Shown: positions 1-6,438, numbered from the stretch's first letter. The stretch: DNA of 21,545 nt from Spirochaetia bacterium (GCA_026002265.1 BOBG01000026.1:1-21545), one strand, 5' to 3'. A program made the numbers and translations. The notes: generated from the letters alone by a model not told the origin.

Positions 1-38
1 CTCTTAAATAGAAGTTTTAGGACTTCCTGTAAAGACTG

Positions 39-80
39 ACGCAACGACACTCCTATTACAACCGTTGCGTTAGTTTTTTT
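39..80 (+). terminator. Rho-independent terminator-like hairpin
   Basis: A perfect 8-bp stem (ACGCAACG at 39-46, CGTTGCGT at 63-70) with a 16-nt loop is followed by TAG and seven T. It lies 50 bases before the start codon of the lipoprotein gene at 130. It either ends a gene left of the window or works as an attenuator in the lipoprotein leader. I see no convincing promoter between the T run and position 130, which keeps the attenuator reading open. Confidence 0.7.
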
Positions 81-129
81 AATGTGTTCAATGCCTTTAG
101 GGGGCATAATTTTTTCACAGGAGTTTTAT

Positions 130-1395
130 ATGAAGAAAAACAATGTGTTTTTCGCTGGATTGATCAGCCTCACGCTGGTCTCAAGTTTGTTCCTCGGCTG
201 CCCGTCGGAGGAGGAGAAGGGTAAAGATCCGACTGCTGATGTCACCTTTGAACTAACTACACCTGCAGCCAGTGCTACCGCCACCATCACCGGGGGCGGT
301 GCCACAAAGACCGTCAATGTAGCCGTTCCAAACACTGCCAGTGTAGTCCTCACCGTGACAAAAGCTGCAGCTCAGACACTCGATAAGGGTGGTACTGCTG
401 CTGATGATGTTGATCTCAGTACTACTGGTGACACCTCTCGAACAATCACCATTGATACAACAAGCGCAGTTCCTGCCGGCGGAACCAAGAGCTTTACGGT
501 AAAGGTTTCTGAATCAGACAAAGAAGACATCACCTACACCGTAAATGTGACAGTAGCTGTACTGCCTTTTGATCTTTCAAAGCTTGAAGCCACTGCCACA
601 TTGTCGGCTACAGCCCCTACTGCTAGCGGTACATTTTCCTATGCTTCCGATACCAGAGTACTGTCGTACTACAACACCGCTGCCAGTCCTGCCGCGCCTG
701 CAACAGCCACACTCGATGGGACCGCTGACAAGGATCTCATCGAAGTTTTGGAACAGCTTGTTGCAACTGACACCCTGACTATCGCTGGTGGCAAAATAAC
801 CGGAATCGAACTCGTGGGAACTCATACTGCAGCCGCTGCGGTAACACTTGATCAGGCCGGTATCACAATCACCCTCGCAGCAGGTAACATTGCTACAGTC
901 AAAGGCGTCAAACTGACTGCAACCGGTGGTGCTGCAGGCTCTACAATCGAAACAGATACTGCAGGTGTCGTTACTGTGGATACAGCTCATGCTGATGCCA
1001 CAGTGGATGTAGCTGCTGGCGCAACCGCGACCGGTGTTAAATTCGCCACCGGTTCCACCTCTGGTGTAACAATCACCTCAGCAAAAGCTGTAGCCGTTGA
1101 TATTAGTGAACTGATCGAGAATGACACAGTACTCCTCGAAGGCGCTTTTAAATTTACCTTTAAAACAGCTGCAGGAACCCTTGTGGCTAAAACTACCGGT
1201 GGTAATGGTAACGGCGCATTTAACGATAGTGCTTTTATAGTAGCAGGTGCTGTCGATGGTTCAACAGCGCCAGTATTTGAAGTGCTGTCAGATGGTGCAG
1301 CACCGACGTCTGTTGCTGATTTTGGTTCTACGGTTTTCAGTGTAACTCCTGCTGCATCTACCACTGTAACTGTTACACTTGGCACACAGTTATAA
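130..1395 (+). CDS. Beta-rich surface lipoprotein, cadherin-like repeat family
   Basis: The start is the ATG at 130, preceded by AGGAG (119-123) at 6-base spacing; an in-frame ATG at 82 has no ribosome site and would bury the signal peptide. The 421-residue product opens with a lipoprotein signal peptide ending FLGC, so Cys24 is the probable lipidated residue. The mature part is extremely rich in Thr, Ala, Val and Gly, has almost no aromatic residues, and alternates like beta strands. Residues about 35-150, with the sequence KSFTVKVSESDKEDITYTVN, resemble a cadherin-like beta-sandwich domain. The protein is probably anchored at the cell envelope. The signal peptide and the downstream terminator match those of the lipoprotein gene at 18494, so the two look like members of one family. 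No enzymatic motif is visible and the function is unknown. Confidence 0.85.
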   Translation: MKKNNVFFAGLISLTLVSSLFLGCPSEEEKGKDPTADVTFELTTPAASATATITGGGATKTVNVAVPNTASVVLTVTKAAAQTLDKGGTAADDVDLSTTGDTSRTITIDTTSAVPAGGTKSFTVKVSESDKEDITYTVNVTVAVLPFDLSKLEATATLSATAPTASGTFSYASDTRVLSYYNTAASPAAPATATLDGTADKDLIEVLEQLVATDTLTIAGGKITGIELVGTHTAAAAVTLDQAGITITLAAGNIATVKGVKLTATGGAAGSTIETDTAGVVTVDTAHADATVDVAAGATATGVKFATGSTSGVTITSAKAVAVDISELIENDTVLLEGAFKFTFKTAAGTLVAKTTGGNGNGAFNDSAFIVAGAVDGSTAPVFEVLSDGAAPTSVADFGSTVFSVTPAASTTVTVTLGTQL

Positions 1396-1401
1396 TTTCT
1401 C

Positions 1402-1731
1402 TTAACGTCTTTCTTTGAAAGATGCTCTTGCCGGTTTATCCGGCAGGGGCTTTTTTGTTAGCCCCAAAATGTGATATGGAAGGAAGCGTGGGAATGGAGC
1501 GACCGAAACTGAATCAGGATTTTCTCCCCTTTCCTCGTTAAAGATTTCACAAGCCTTTTTATAAATATCCTTTTCTTCTTTTAAACAAAATTCATCCGGC
1601 AATTTAATGCTAACTATATGGTCTTTAATAGCATCGTTATGATTTACACTATAGCCCTCCATTTTATAAGGAGCTTTATATCTTCCAAACCGTTCTGTTG
1701 TTAAGTGCATAAAACCTGAGAATTCCACCAT
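1402..1731 (-). CDS. Hypothetical protein, probably a decayed gene fragment
   Basis: This 109-residue frame reads like real protein over residues about 10-90 (mixed charged and hydrophobic residues). Its last 20 or so codons run backwards through the lipoprotein terminator, so the native 3' end is probably lost. There is no Shine-Dalgarno sequence before the ATG at 1731. Upstream in another frame, roughly 1860 to 1680, the strand encodes further protein-like sequence (including the segment LKLIVNAVLTTGFFVQCLMD). That suggests one larger gene broken by frameshifts, possibly beginning at the signal-peptide-like start at 1930. I do not recognise the family. Confidence 0.35.
   Translation of the reverse strand: MVEFSGFMHLTTERFGRYKAPYKMEGYSVNHNDAIKDHIVSIKLPDEFCLKEEKDIYKKACEIFNEERGENPDSVSVAPFPRFLPYHILGLTKKPLPDKPARASFKERR
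1424..1456 (+). terminator. Rho-independent terminator of the first lipoprotein gene
   Basis: An 11-bp stem with two G-T pairs (1424-1434 with 1440-1450) and a 5-nt TTTAT loop is followed by six T. Stem length, loop length and much of the sequence match the terminator at 19873-19908 behind the second lipoprotein gene. Confidence 0.9.
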
Positions 1732-1873
1732 TTTTTAATAACAACAAGCCTATTTGATAACTGAACCAGTCCATTAAACATTGCACAAAAAAACCAGTAG
1801 TTAAAACAGCATTTACTATTAATTTTAAATTCTCATTGGTGACTAGAGTAATATCAATACCGTCTATTTTTCG

Positions 1874-1930
1874 CTAAACAAACAAAACCAGCCGTGATGG
1901 CAATCGTAATATTATAAATTCTTTTTTCAT
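1874..1930 (-). pseudogene. Remnant of a gene start with signal-peptide-like sequence
   Basis: On the minus strand a good ribosome site (AGGAG at 1940-1936) precedes ATG at 1930. The frame then stops after 18 codons at TAG (1874-1876). A one-base shift after the lysine run gives a hydrophobic stretch (IYNITIAITAGFVCLA) like a lipoprotein signal peptide. I read it as the broken 5' end of an exported-protein gene that may once have continued into 1402-1731. Confidence 0.35.
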
Positions 1931-2093
1931 AAAATCTCCTCTAACATAGAGTAATTTTGAATACCCAAAATTTATCTATCAATTTTATAGAAAATTCCAA
2001 TTTGGAATGTTGTTAACAGTTATACTAGATTAAATTGTTCCATTTAATAAAGTAAATTTATTTCAAGTCTTTTATTATATACGTTTTTATTTT
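1931..2093. other. AT-rich intergenic stretch, nothing coding seen
   Basis: Together with 1732-1873 this makes a gap of about 360 bases without an intact gene. Apart from the gene-start remnant and its ribosome site, I see only AT-rich sequence, no RNA gene, and no clear terminator. Confidence 0.5.
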
Positions 2094-2517
2094 TCAACCT
2101 TGCTTCGAAGCATATACAGTCCTACTAGACGACGTAATTTTTTCTTTTTCCTGAACTATTTCCAATTCATGATGATCTGCTGTAACAAAATATCTGCCAT
2201 TTATTATTGTCTCTGCTAATCCTATTGAATCAGCCAATGATATTTTATATAATGCTTTTAATCGACCTGCCTTTATCAAAATATCATCGGTTATTTCTGT
2301 ATCTATTTTTATTGGCGCTATCTTAATATCTTTCAATAATTTTAAGGCTGATTCTTCATTATGCCTTTTGTGAATATAATAATAAACTTCGAGAAAATTT
2401 ATTTTGTGCATTAGAATTATTATCTTGCCGTCTATTGCTTTTTGCAATATCTGCCCCATCTTCATTAGATAATAATGCGATTAACGAACAGGCATCAAAG
2501 ACATATACATCATTCAT
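2094..2517 (-). pseudogene. VapC-like PIN-domain toxin, frameshifted
   Basis: Translation from ATG at 2517 gives MNDVYVFDACSLIALLSNED, the classic first strand of a PIN-domain ribonuclease with its first catalytic Asp (residue 8). The frame then fails near GGGGCAGATATTGC (about 2441-2458). From about 2465 a different frame carries the remainder: NFLEVYYY with the conserved Glu, SLADSIGLAET with the second Asp, and VTADHHELEIV with the final acidic and His region. Every expected catalytic residue is present, but split over two frames, so no intact toxin is made unless there is slippage. The G run suggests an indel; sequencing error is possible. The last residues (SSSRTVYASKQG) are encoded by an attC-like half-site, so the native C-terminus was probably replaced. 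Its ATG overlaps the stop of the upstream partner by four bases (ATGA). Confidence 0.75.
2101..2134 (+). repeat. attC-like right half-site, left edge of cassette array
   Basis: GAAGCATATACAGTCCTACTAGACGACG aligns with the half-site at 6697-6723: shared GAAGC, the TA(A/T)AC block, CCTA, and TAG(A/G)CGA before the cassette boundary. The core is degenerate (CTAGACG against GTTAGGC). Its reverse complement shares the 14-mer AGGACTGTATATGC with the left half-site at 8657-8670. It overlaps the last codons of the VapC-like gene. No matching left arm is visible upstream. Confidence 0.5.
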
Positions 2518-2678
2518 AGTTCAAGTTCCTTTTCCTGCTGTTTCTCTTCTAAAAAATCATCTATTGATATTTTCCCATCTGAAAACATCCTAATTAAATG
2601 ATCAAAGCGAGGTTTTTCTTCAAAAAAAGGCGTTAATGTTATGGTTCCATTTTCTTCAAAAAACTTTACTTTCCTCAT
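2514..2678 (-). CDS. Probable antitoxin partner of the VapC-like toxin
   Basis: This 54-residue frame, starting MRKVKFFEENGTITLTPFFE, is too small for many gene finders. It ends with a four-base ATGA overlap with the PIN-domain toxin, the usual antitoxin-then-toxin arrangement. The protein has a strand-like N-terminus and a very acidic, helical C-terminus (DDFLEEKQQEKELEL), the type of tail that wraps a PIN toxin. The ATG at 2678 has only a weak site (GAAGG). GTG codons five and six codons upstream in the same frame are alternatives. TTGACA lies just upstream on this strand at about 2705-2700. I do not recognise a DNA-binding fold, so the role rests on position and composition. Confidence 0.65.
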   Translation of the reverse strand: MRKVKFFEENGTITLTPFFEEKPRFDHLIRMFSDGKISIDDFLEEKQQEKELEL

Positions 2679-2740
2679 ACCTTCAATCACCACGTTTTGT
2701 CAAGAACTATTTTCGGGTTTATCTGTATAATTTTTTATAC

Positions 2741-2783
2741 ATTTGCGGCGCAGCGTAAACTGTATGTTATATGACATGGGTGC
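2741..2783 (+). repeat. attC-like right half-site and start of methyltransferase cassette
   Basis: GGCGCAGCGTAAACTGTATG at 2747-2766 matches the half-site at 6691-6713 (GCGGTGAAGCGTAAACCCTATG). It runs into GTTATATGACATGGGTGC (2766-2783), which is the reverse complement, 17 of 18 bases, of 3577-3594 beyond the methyltransferase gene. Just before it is a small hairpin, TGTATAA-TTTT-TTATACA, about 2724-2741. I read 2766 as the cassette boundary. Confidence 0.6.
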
Positions 2784-2802
2784 TAAAATTTATTGTAAAG
2801 TA

Positions 2803-2831
2803 TTGACATAAAATTTATTTGGATATATTAT
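2803..2831 (+). promoter_or_regulatory. Sigma-70-type promoter of the methyltransferase gene
   Basis: TTGACA (2803-2808), a 17-base spacer and TATTAT (2826-2831) lie 20 bases before the start codon. The promoter is inside the cassette boundaries, so the cassette carries its own expression signal. Confidence 0.75.
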
Positions 2832-2851
2832 AAAATATAGGAGCACTTTAT

Positions 2852-3568
2852 ATGAATAAGTACCCACGAACGGAAAAATATGAATCAAAAATAATTGAAG
2901 AAAATTGGATGGGACCAAATCCGTTACAATTGCTTGAAGAACTATGTACAAACATGAAGTTATCTTCAGGCATGAAAGTTTTAGACATGGGATGTGGAAA
3001 AGGTTTAACTTCTATTTTTCTCGCAAAAGAATTCGGCGTAACAGTGTTTGCCAATGATTTATGGATTGATCCGACTGAAAATCTGGAAAGATTTAGACTG
3101 GCAGGAGTATCTGATAAGGTATTTCCAATTCATGCAGAGGCACATGATCTTCCATATGCTAAAGGTTTTTTTGATGCAGCGATTTCTATTGACAGTTACC
3201 ATTATTACGGTGCAGACGAGATATACTTTCCATGTACTTTTTCAAAACTGGTGAAGTCAGGCGGTCAATTTGGAATAGTTTGTCCAGGATTAATGCAAGA
3301 ATTTAAAAAAGGTTATCCTGAAACTCATAAAACATTTTGGCATGAAGATATGTTTTCATTTCATAGTGCCGATTGGTGGAGAAATTTATGGGAAAAAACG
3401 GAAATTGCCGATATTATTACCTGTTACAATATTCCTGATCCAAAAGCAATATGGTATCCTTGGGCACATTGGTCAAAAGAACATCTTGGATTTAAAGACG
3501 TTGAATTTTTGAATGCAGATACTGAAAATCAGATAACATTATTTGCAATGATAGCAGTAAAAAAATAA
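2852..3568 (+). CDS. Class I SAM-dependent methyltransferase (cassette gene)
   Basis: The 238-residue protein has the class I methyltransferase motif I, VLDMGCGKG (residues 43-51), which binds S-adenosylmethionine. An acidic residue after strand 2 (FANDL, Asp69) and a motif-IV-like region DAAISIDSYHYYG (about 108-120) follow. Start ATG at 2852 has AGGAG (2839-2843) at 8 bases. The C-terminal half is rich in Trp and His (HEDMFSFHSADWWRNLW, WYPWAHWSKEHLG), suggesting a small-molecule substrate pocket; nothing points to DNA or rRNA as substrate. It is a single-gene cassette bounded by 18-bp inverted ends (2766-2783 and 3577-3594) with its own promoter. The substrate cannot be told from sequence. 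Confidence 0.85.
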   Translation: MNKYPRTEKYESKIIEENWMGPNPLQLLEELCTNMKLSSGMKVLDMGCGKGLTSIFLAKEFGVTVFANDLWIDPTENLERFRLAGVSDKVFPIHAEAHDLPYAKGFFDAAISIDSYHYYGADEIYFPCTFSKLVKSGGQFGIVCPGLMQEFKKGYPETHKTFWHEDMFSFHSADWWRNLWEKTEIADIITCYNIPDPKAIWYPWAHWSKEHLGFKDVEFLNADTENQITLFAMIAVKK

Positions 3569-3576
3569 AGGAGTAC

Positions 3577-3770
3577 GCACCCACGTCATATAACAAAGTG
3601 TATACGCTTCGCCGCCAGTAGGCGGCTCGGCCTCCACAAAACCCCAGTCGGCCTGCGGCCTTTGTGGGGTTTTATTCCGGCACATTTTTGCAGTTGCTGG
3701 AAACCTGCGGTTTCCTTTATCGCAACTGCAAAAATGTCGTATAGCTTTCACGTTATGTGCAATTGTGCAC
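3577..3770 (+). repeat. Complete attC-like recombination site with nested hairpins
   Basis: The site starts GCACCCACGTCATATAAC (3577-3594), complementary to the start of its own cassette at 2766-2783. It ends CACGTTATGTGC (3749-3760), where the next cassette begins. The outer arms can pair imperfectly (AAAGTGTATACGC at 3595 onward with CGTATAGCTTTCACG). Inside lie GCCGCC-AGTA-GGCGGC (3611-3626), GGCC-TGC-GGCC (3650-3660) within CCACAAA/TTTGTGG (3634-3640, 3661-3667), and a perfect 16-bp stem (3682-3697 with 3722-3737) that encloses GGAAACC-TGC-GGTTTCC (3699-3715). At about 170 bases it is long for an attC. Weak coding frames through it are artefacts of the palindromes. Confidence 0.65.
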
Positions 3771-4166
3771 TTATACCCAATTTTCTATTTTTAATTCTTT
3801 TACTCTTTCAAATTCATCTGTGTTATTTGTTACTAAAATTAATCCCAATGATTTAGCATGTGCAGCTATTAACATATCAAATGGTCCTATTAAACAATTT
3901 CTTTCTTTTAAGTCTTTTTTTATTATACCATATTCTTTTGACGCATTTTCATCAAATTGTTTTATATCTATAATCGTTAGAAATTCCATTAAAGCAATTT
4001 TGTTTTTTTCTTTATACATACTATTTTCATTTGCATATTCCAGTTCCGCCAAGGTGATTGTTGAAAGAGCCAATCCATCTTTTTTTTTATTTTGTAATTG
4101 TTTTAATACTTGTTCTCTTTTCCTTTTTATAATGTATATACAAATATTGGTGTCAAGCATGTACAT
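3771..4166 (-). CDS. vapC: VapC-family PIN-domain toxin, intact
   Basis: The 131-residue protein is a complete PIN-domain ribonuclease. MYMLDTNICIYIIK gives the first catalytic Asp (Asp5). TLAELEYA gives Glu41. IGPFDMLIAAHA gives Asp97. LVTNNTDEFERV supplies the last conserved polar or acidic positions (Asn115, Asp117), and the protein ends in the usual ENW. Such toxins cleave RNA, often initiator tRNA or rRNA, when not bound by VapB; the target here is unknown. The start overlaps the stop of vapB by one base (TAATG), so the two are translationally coupled. The stop is within 20 bases of the cassette boundary at 3752. No defect is visible. Confidence 0.9.
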   Translation of the reverse strand: MYMLDTNICIYIIKRKREQVLKQLQNKKKDGLALSTITLAELEYANENSMYKEKNKIALMEFLTIIDIKQFDENASKEYGIIKKDLKERNCLIGPFDMLIAAHAKSLGLILVTNNTDEFERVKELKIENWV

Positions 4167-4396
4167 TATAATTCTTCCCTTTCTTGATTATTTCCCTGAT
4201 CCCTACCTTCAGATAAATAATCATCTGAAAAATTATTTAATCCATGTAAAAATGTTTCCCATTCTTTATCAACCGGGAACAAAATAACGGCATCTCCCAC
4301 TTTTTGTATATAAACATCTTCCCCCTGAAATTGATATTCTTTGGGAAGCCGTACCGCCTGACTCCTGCCATTAACAAATAAACGAGCTGTTTGCAT
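4166..4396 (-). CDS. vapB: VapB antitoxin, SpoVT-AbrB type
   Basis: The 76-residue reading from ATG at 4396 begins MQTARLFVNGRSQAVRLPKE, the signature N-terminus of VapB swapped-hairpin antitoxins. It continues through a VYIQKVGDAVILFP strand region to an acidic C-terminus for toxin binding. The start is set by AGGTGG at 7 bases and by the promoter just upstream. The same frame stays open up to 4786 through the 21-bp repeat block, but that extension has no ribosome site and is only repeat translation. VapB would neutralise VapC and repress the operon by binding the palindrome at 4416-4437. Confidence 0.9.
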   Translation of the reverse strand: MQTARLFVNGRSQAVRLPKEYQFQGEDVYIQKVGDAVILFPVDKEWETFLHGLNNFSDDYLSEGRDQGNNQEREEL

Positions 4397-4415
4397 AAAT
4401 TTACCACCTGATTTT

Positions 4416-4444
4416 AATATATACCACGATATATATTCTGTCAA
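4416..4444 (-). promoter_or_regulatory. vapBC promoter with overlapping palindromic operator
   Basis: On the minus strand TTGACA (4444-4439), a 17-base spacer and TATATT (4421-4416) form a near-consensus promoter. A perfect inverted repeat, AATATATA-6 nt-TATATATT (4416-4437 on the plus strand), covers the -10 box and spacer. This is the expected place for VapB or VapBC autoregulation. Confidence 0.75.
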
Positions 4445-4495
4445 GTGTTTTTTTTTGTACATTATAACTAGTACCATTACACCTGCCATTTCAAG

Positions 4496-4796
4496 ACTGT
4501 CAAGAGCTTTTTTATCGCAATGGGAGACTCTCTTATCGGGGTCAGAGGTTTTTATATCGAGGTAAGAGACTCTTCCATCGGAGCCAGATACTTTTATATC
4601 GGGGTCGTAGACTCTCTCATCGGAGTAAGAAATTCTTTTATCGAGGTAAGAGACTCTTCCATCGGAGCCAGATACTTTTATATCAGGGTCGTAGACTCTC
4701 CCATTGGAGTAAGAGATTCTTTTATCGGAGTAAGAGACCATTCCATCGGAGTCGGATCCTCTTATATCGCAATATGAGTCGCTCATACCCGATACA
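4496..4796. repeat. 21-bp tandem repeat block with 84-bp higher-order period
   Basis: About fourteen 21-bp units follow each other, each near GAGTAAGAGACTCTTTTATCG. Units vary in the middle but keep the final ATCG. Four-unit blocks of 84 bp starting near 4560 and 4644 are almost identical. Because 21 is a multiple of three, both strands stay open, giving heptapeptide repeats such as IGVRDSS on plus (4520-4777) and SDGRVSY on minus. Neither frame has a plausible start signal, so I treat the block as non-coding repeat lying upstream of the vapBC promoter. It has no unique spacers and is not a CRISPR array. Confidence 0.8.
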
Positions 4797-4895
4797 AAGG
4801 ACTGGACATCAGGCTCAAGTGGGTGTATACTGTTCTATAAACGGACACGGCAAGGAGGCGAAAAGCCCCCTTTTAATACCGAAATGGAGGTTCCG

Positions 4896-5567
4896 ATGAA
4901 TTATATTCCCGCAAAGGACGCTGATTTTAACGTTTTTTTTAAGAAAATCTACGATTATGTGGCACAAAAGACCGGAGGGACGCAGCCGGAATGGACGCAC
5001 ATCCCCGCCGATGTCGTTCAGGGGCTTCAGGAAGCCTATACTGCATGGGATGCGGCCTACACAAAGACCCTCGGCGAACATTCAAGCCAGGATACCCGGG
5101 AAAAACAGCGTGTCCGCAAAGAATCCGAAGGCGTTTTGAGGCATTTTATCCAAAATTACCTCTATGATCCGCCTGTTTCGGCCTATGATCGAGATGCAAT
5201 GGACGTGCCAAACCACGACACGATCAGGACGCCACATGGGGAACCCAAGACCCGTCCGGTAATCGTCAAACTCTCTCCGCTGGGGGGCAGGCGGGTGCAA
5301 ATATACTTTGCGGATGAAACCACGCCGGAAAAACGTGCGCGCCCCAAGGACGCAAACGGTGCGGTTATCAGTTCCACGCTGACGGCGGTAGACGTGCGGG
5401 TAACAGACTACAAACTGCTTACGTCAACGGAACTGTTGACCCGTTCCCCCTGGGTTATCGAATTGGGTCCGGAAGCGGAAGGGAAGCGATTTTCCTGCGC
5501 CTTGTGCTGGCAGAACGGACACTTTAAAGGGGTGTGGAGTGATATTTCCTCGGTTGTAGTGGCATAA
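4896..5567 (+). CDS. Conserved-looking hypothetical protein, 223 residues
   Basis: ATG at 4896 is chosen because GGAGG (4886-4890) lies 5 bases before it; an ATG at 4884 overlaps that site. The product starts MNYIPAKDADFNVFFKKIYD. It has a helical N-terminal half (to about residue 85), then YDRDAMDVPNHDTIRTPHGE, then a beta-rich C-terminal half ending in SCALCWQNGHFKGVWSDISS, which reads like an immunoglobulin or fibronectin-type fold. From memory this resembles uncharacterised proteins common in Treponema and Bacteroidetes; no function is known to me. There is no signal peptide or membrane segment. Codon use is richer in G and C than in the flanking toxin genes. A terminator follows at 5591. 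Confidence 0.8.
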   Translation: MNYIPAKDADFNVFFKKIYDYVAQKTGGTQPEWTHIPADVVQGLQEAYTAWDAAYTKTLGEHSSQDTREKQRVRKESEGVLRHFIQNYLYDPPVSAYDRDAMDVPNHDTIRTPHGEPKTRPVIVKLSPLGGRRVQIYFADETTPEKRARPKDANGAVISSTLTAVDVRVTDYKLLTSTELLTRSPWVIELGPEAEGKRFSCALCWQNGHFKGVWSDISSVVVA

Positions 5568-5590
5568 GTGCAACATTTACCGGCACAGAA

Positions 5591-5632
5591 GGCGGGGACA
5601 GGTGCTTCGCAACAGACTCCGCCAGTTTTTTT
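5591..5632 (+). terminator. Terminator behind the hypothetical gene
   Basis: GGCGG (5591-5595) pairs with CCGCC (5619-5623) around a long loop. Seven T follow (5626-5632), 24 bases after the stop at 5567. Confidence 0.6.
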
Positions 5633-5690
5633 GTGTATGAAAAGATATATTTCCGGTATGCTGTACAAAATAGTATTGGTTAGGAAAAGT

Positions 5691-5873
5691 CTATTGAACA
5701 GCTCCGGCTGTTGCCGGGTTTTGAGAGACCGCATCGGCAGGAGGAGTAGCCGGTTCGGGCATAAGGCAATCGTCAAATTCATGGAACTGTTCCGCAGTAA
5801 TGGAGCCGCATTTAAACATATCTTCCGCACCTTCGTACATTACTTGTAAGGCTTTACTCTCGAACTTTCTCAT
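5691..5873 (-). CDS. Small antitoxin-like protein, 60 residues
   Basis: ATG at 5873 follows AAAGGTGG at 5 bases; a GTG three codons earlier overlaps that site. The protein, starting MRKFESKALQVMYEGAEDMF and including a SITAEQFHEFDDCL segment, resembles the N-terminal segment of regulators partnered with RelE/HigB toxins, in which an S-K/E-A-L-x-V-x-H/Y-E-x-A-E pattern is followed by a helix-turn-helix. Here the frame ends after about 60 residues in a Pro/Ala-rich tail, so a DNA-binding domain is missing. No toxin gene is adjacent on the same strand. It may be a solo antitoxin or a truncated gene. Confidence 0.55.
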   Translation of the reverse strand: MRKFESKALQVMYEGAEDMFKCGSITAEQFHEFDDCLMPEPATPPADAVSQNPATAGAVQ

Positions 5874-5893
5874 ACTAGCCACCTTTAAGGATA

Positions 5894-5917
5894 TACGTTT
5901 AAGATTTTTTTGTCAAC
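5894..5917 (-). promoter_or_regulatory. Probable promoter for the 60-residue antitoxin-like gene
   Basis: On the minus strand TTGACA (5917-5912) is followed by AT-rich spacer and TATATC (about 15 bases) or TATCCT (17 bases), about 10-20 bases before the ribosome site. It overlaps the start of the broken higB frame on the other strand. Confidence 0.45.
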
Positions 5918-6128
5918 TAAAAAATTTGGGGGGAAACGAATACGTATTTTATATTTTTTTTGTTATCAAAATATCATTGTTTTAACCAACACCCTTGAGA
6001 AACGGACAGATGCTGTTCCTGAAGCGGAAATAGACATAGCCAAGGAGCGACAGACAGACTTCATTGCTAGATTTCCTGAGTCTGATATAAGGAGTAGCTA
6101 TGCAAAGCTTCAAAGACCATCTGAATAA
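5910..6128 (+). pseudogene. N-terminally truncated HigB/RelE-type toxin
   Basis: From about residue 10 the frame reads RIRILYFFCYQNIIVLTNTL, then an EKRTDAVPEAEIDIAKERQ segment. This matches the C-terminal half of phage-type HigB toxins (R-x-x-Y-F, a hydrophobic strand, then K-K-T-x-x-x-P-x-x-E-I-x-x-A). The N-terminal 40-50 residues that should precede it are absent: upstream is the promoter region of the opposite gene, and the only start is TTG without a ribosome site. Its 3' end overlaps the antitoxin frame at 6100, as in intact higBA pairs. The module is dead at its toxin. Confidence 0.65.
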
Positions 6129-6366
6129 AGAACTCGAAGATTCTTCTTTTAAAGAACTTTTTGAGGAAGAAAAATATCTTCTTGAATTAGGGCTGCAAAT
6201 AATCCAGACTCGAAAGAAATTAAGCATGACCCAGAAAGAATTAGCTGAAAAAAGCCATGTGACCCAATAGCAGTTGTCGAAAATTGAACATGGAATTAAC
6301 TGTAATCTACTGACCTTTTTTAAAATATCTTCAACACTTGGATTCACCATTAAGATTTTTGCTTAA
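6100..6366 (+). pseudogene. HigA-type XRE antitoxin with an internal amber stop
   Basis: ATG at 6100 has AAGGAG at 5 bases. The frame reads MQSFKDHLNKELEDSSFKEL, then LSMTQKELAEKSHVTQ. It then hits TAG (6268-6270, codon 57) and continues QLSKIEHGINCNLLTFFKI to a TAA at 6364-6366. The interrupted segment is the helix-turn-helix, where XRE antitoxins normally read TQQQLSKIE; a single C-to-T change of CAG to TAG explains the stop. Together with the truncated toxin just upstream, this is an inactivated higBA module. Confidence 0.8.
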
Positions 6367-6438
6367 CGTGATAGCCGGTGAAAGAATCATTTTTGCCTGA
6401 AATTTATTGAAGTGTATGAAAAATCGTATAAAATGTAC

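Noticed and set aside
577..990. Cys-rich minus-strand frame of 137 residues inside the first lipoprotein gene
   Set aside because: Opposite-strand shadow of a Thr/Ala-rich gene; no start signal or recognisable fold.
3539..3856. Small frames on both strands across the attC-like site
   Set aside because: They are translations of palindromes; the shared EPPTGGEA peptide reflects the repeat, not a protein family.
4520..4777. Plus-strand 85-residue heptad-repeat protein
   Set aside because: An in-phase 21-bp repeat keeps every stop-free frame open. No start signal, and nothing non-repetitive in the product.
4397..4786. N-terminal extension of the VapB frame through the repeat block (206-residue frame)
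   Set aside because: No ribosome site at 4786. The promoter and AGGTGG site at 4396 define a normal 76-residue VapB, and the extension is pure 21-bp repeat.
4496..4796. CRISPR array
   Set aside because: Units are contiguous with no unique spacers, and no cas genes are nearby.
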